Assembly (NCBI RefSeq): GCF_026153515.1
Contig: NZ_CP110644.1
Span: 4,555,501-4,619,500, forward strand
DNA from: Pseudomonas sp. KU26590
GTDB lineage: Bacteria; Pseudomonadota; Gammaproteobacteria; Pseudomonadales; Pseudomonadaceae
Length of the DNA stretch: 64,000 nt
Direction of reading: 5' to 3'
The notes under the pieces are model-generated. The model made no database searches. It was not told where the DNA came from and saw only the letters and a program-made list of their open reading frames with translations. The translations under genes and the position numbers were made by a program. The first letter of the stretch is position 1. Every line of letters starts with the position of its first letter. This document shows, one piece after another, positions 63,446-64,000 of the stretch.

Positions 63446-63737
63446 TCCGCACAACCGGCCGGATATGTAGTTTTCCGGTCCCGTCAGGCAGTTTTAGCCG
63501 TTGGATAACCGTGCCAGCATTCTCATCGTCAATGACATCCTGACGGCGCGGAGCACCTGACAATGACCCATCTCCTACTATTTTTTTCTTATGGCTGTGT
63601 GCTAAGCGGTCTTCAGCGCATCGTGCCCCCCGATGACCAGTGCATCCTTCCGACTAAAACCATTCTCGGGACAACCATTGAAGCCAAGTTGTCCGAGATT
63701 GAATTGACGCGGATGAGCTCGTATCAGGAGGTGCAGC
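63446..63737. other. 292-base gap before the KilA-N gene; likely leader or own promoter region
   Basis: Nothing convincing is seen on either strand apart from weak short frames. The KilA-N gene has its own strong ribosome binding site at 63726-63733. Confidence 0.4.
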
Positions 63738-64000
63738 ATGAAGGCGCGCAAAATCCTCACGCATGAATATGCAGATCGGCTGATCAGCTTCGATTTCGAG
63801 GGATGGATGAATGCCTCTAATGCCGGTGAGTGTTTCTGCAAAGATCCCCGCGAGTGGCTGGGGCTTGATCTAACCCAACAGTACATTAACGGACTGGCCA
63901 GGAAGAAAGATGTGAGTTTAGGAGATTTGGCAATGACTCGACGCGGTACTGAGAAGGTGAGCGGACTTTGGCTGCATCCTAAACTCGCCGGTAAGTTCGC
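63738..64000 (+). CDS. KilA-N domain protein (5' part; runs off the window)
   Basis: ATG at 63738 with AGGAGGTG 5 bases upstream opens a frame that continues past the window end; 87 residues are visible. They read as KilA-N: MKARKILTHEYADRLISFDF, then EGWMNASNAGECFCKDPREW, ending with TRRGTEKVSGLWLHPKLAGKF, the WxxPxLA signature. KilA-N is a DNA-binding domain of phage and phage-like regulators. Its presence marks the region as mobile or phage-derived. Domain C-terminal to it is outside the window. Confidence 0.85.
   Translation, partial: MKARKILTHEYADRLISFDFEGWMNASNAGECFCKDPREWLGLDLTQQYINGLARKKDVSLGDLAMTRRGTEKVSGLWLHPKLAGKF

Noticed and set aside
63563..63766. A 67-codon frame just before the KilA-N gene
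   Set aside because: It overlaps the KilA-N start in another frame, has no ribosome binding site and no recognisable content.

Overview
The window looks like chromosomal DNA of a Pseudomonas of the fluorescens/syringae type. The reasons are the GC-rich coding with Pseudomonas-like codon use, the dispersed REP-type palindromes (GTAGGAGCGCGCTTGCCCGCGAA and CCGGCTGAAGCCGGTCCTAC families), and a gene order close to what I recall of the P. aeruginosa PA1674-PA1687 region: folE, smr, isochorismatase-like gene, prmB, aroC, MFS gene, mtnB, mtnD, mtnC and speE. All functional calls come from reading motifs by eye; no search was run.

Layout. 1-3.6 kb: an EfeO-EfeB-EfeO-like iron uptake operon with a strong terminator, plus the last codons of a His-rich upstream protein. 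3.6-4.3 kb: a long imperfect inverted repeat carrying REP elements. 4.3-21.8 kb: mixed metabolism and transport: HD hydrolase, RarD-like permease, ZapE ATPase, MFS and SulP transporters, two cysteine-hydrolase-fold proteins across the window (one here), a LysR/SDR divergent pair, tRNA-Ser(GGA), small regulators and secreted proteins, an NCS1 permease, a crotonase, a PlsC acyltransferase, a frameshifted CorA and a glutamine amidotransferase. 22-25.4 kb: a thiolase plus multifunctional beta-oxidation protein operon. 26.2-29.4 kb: the ATP-grasp / alpha-E / transglutaminase operon, here without a visible Anbu peptidase gene. 29.4-34.7 kb: a candidate sRNA, an RraB-like protein, an LTA-synthase-like membrane sulfatase and a HipBA toxin-antitoxin pair. 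34.8-46.9 kb: speE, ankyrin and small proteins, a LuxR solo, the aroC-MFS-mtnBDC cluster, a lipase-like hydrolase and prmB. 47.1-59.2 kb: isochorismatase-like, Smr, glycine-rich lipoproteins, folE, redoxin, GST, aminotransferase with a divergent MarR regulator, BenE, a chemoreceptor and LdcA. Two large tandem REP arrays lie at 45.6-46.0 and 55.4-56.0 kb.

From about 59.8 kb to the end the base composition turns AT-richer and the genes become unfamiliar: a 489-residue protein with an HEPN-like Rx6H motif, a single-HKD PLD-family protein, a coiled-coil protein with a basic tail, and the start of a KilA-N domain protein. This is the accessory part of the window and the best candidate for an undescribed, possibly defensive, system. 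Its function is inference only.
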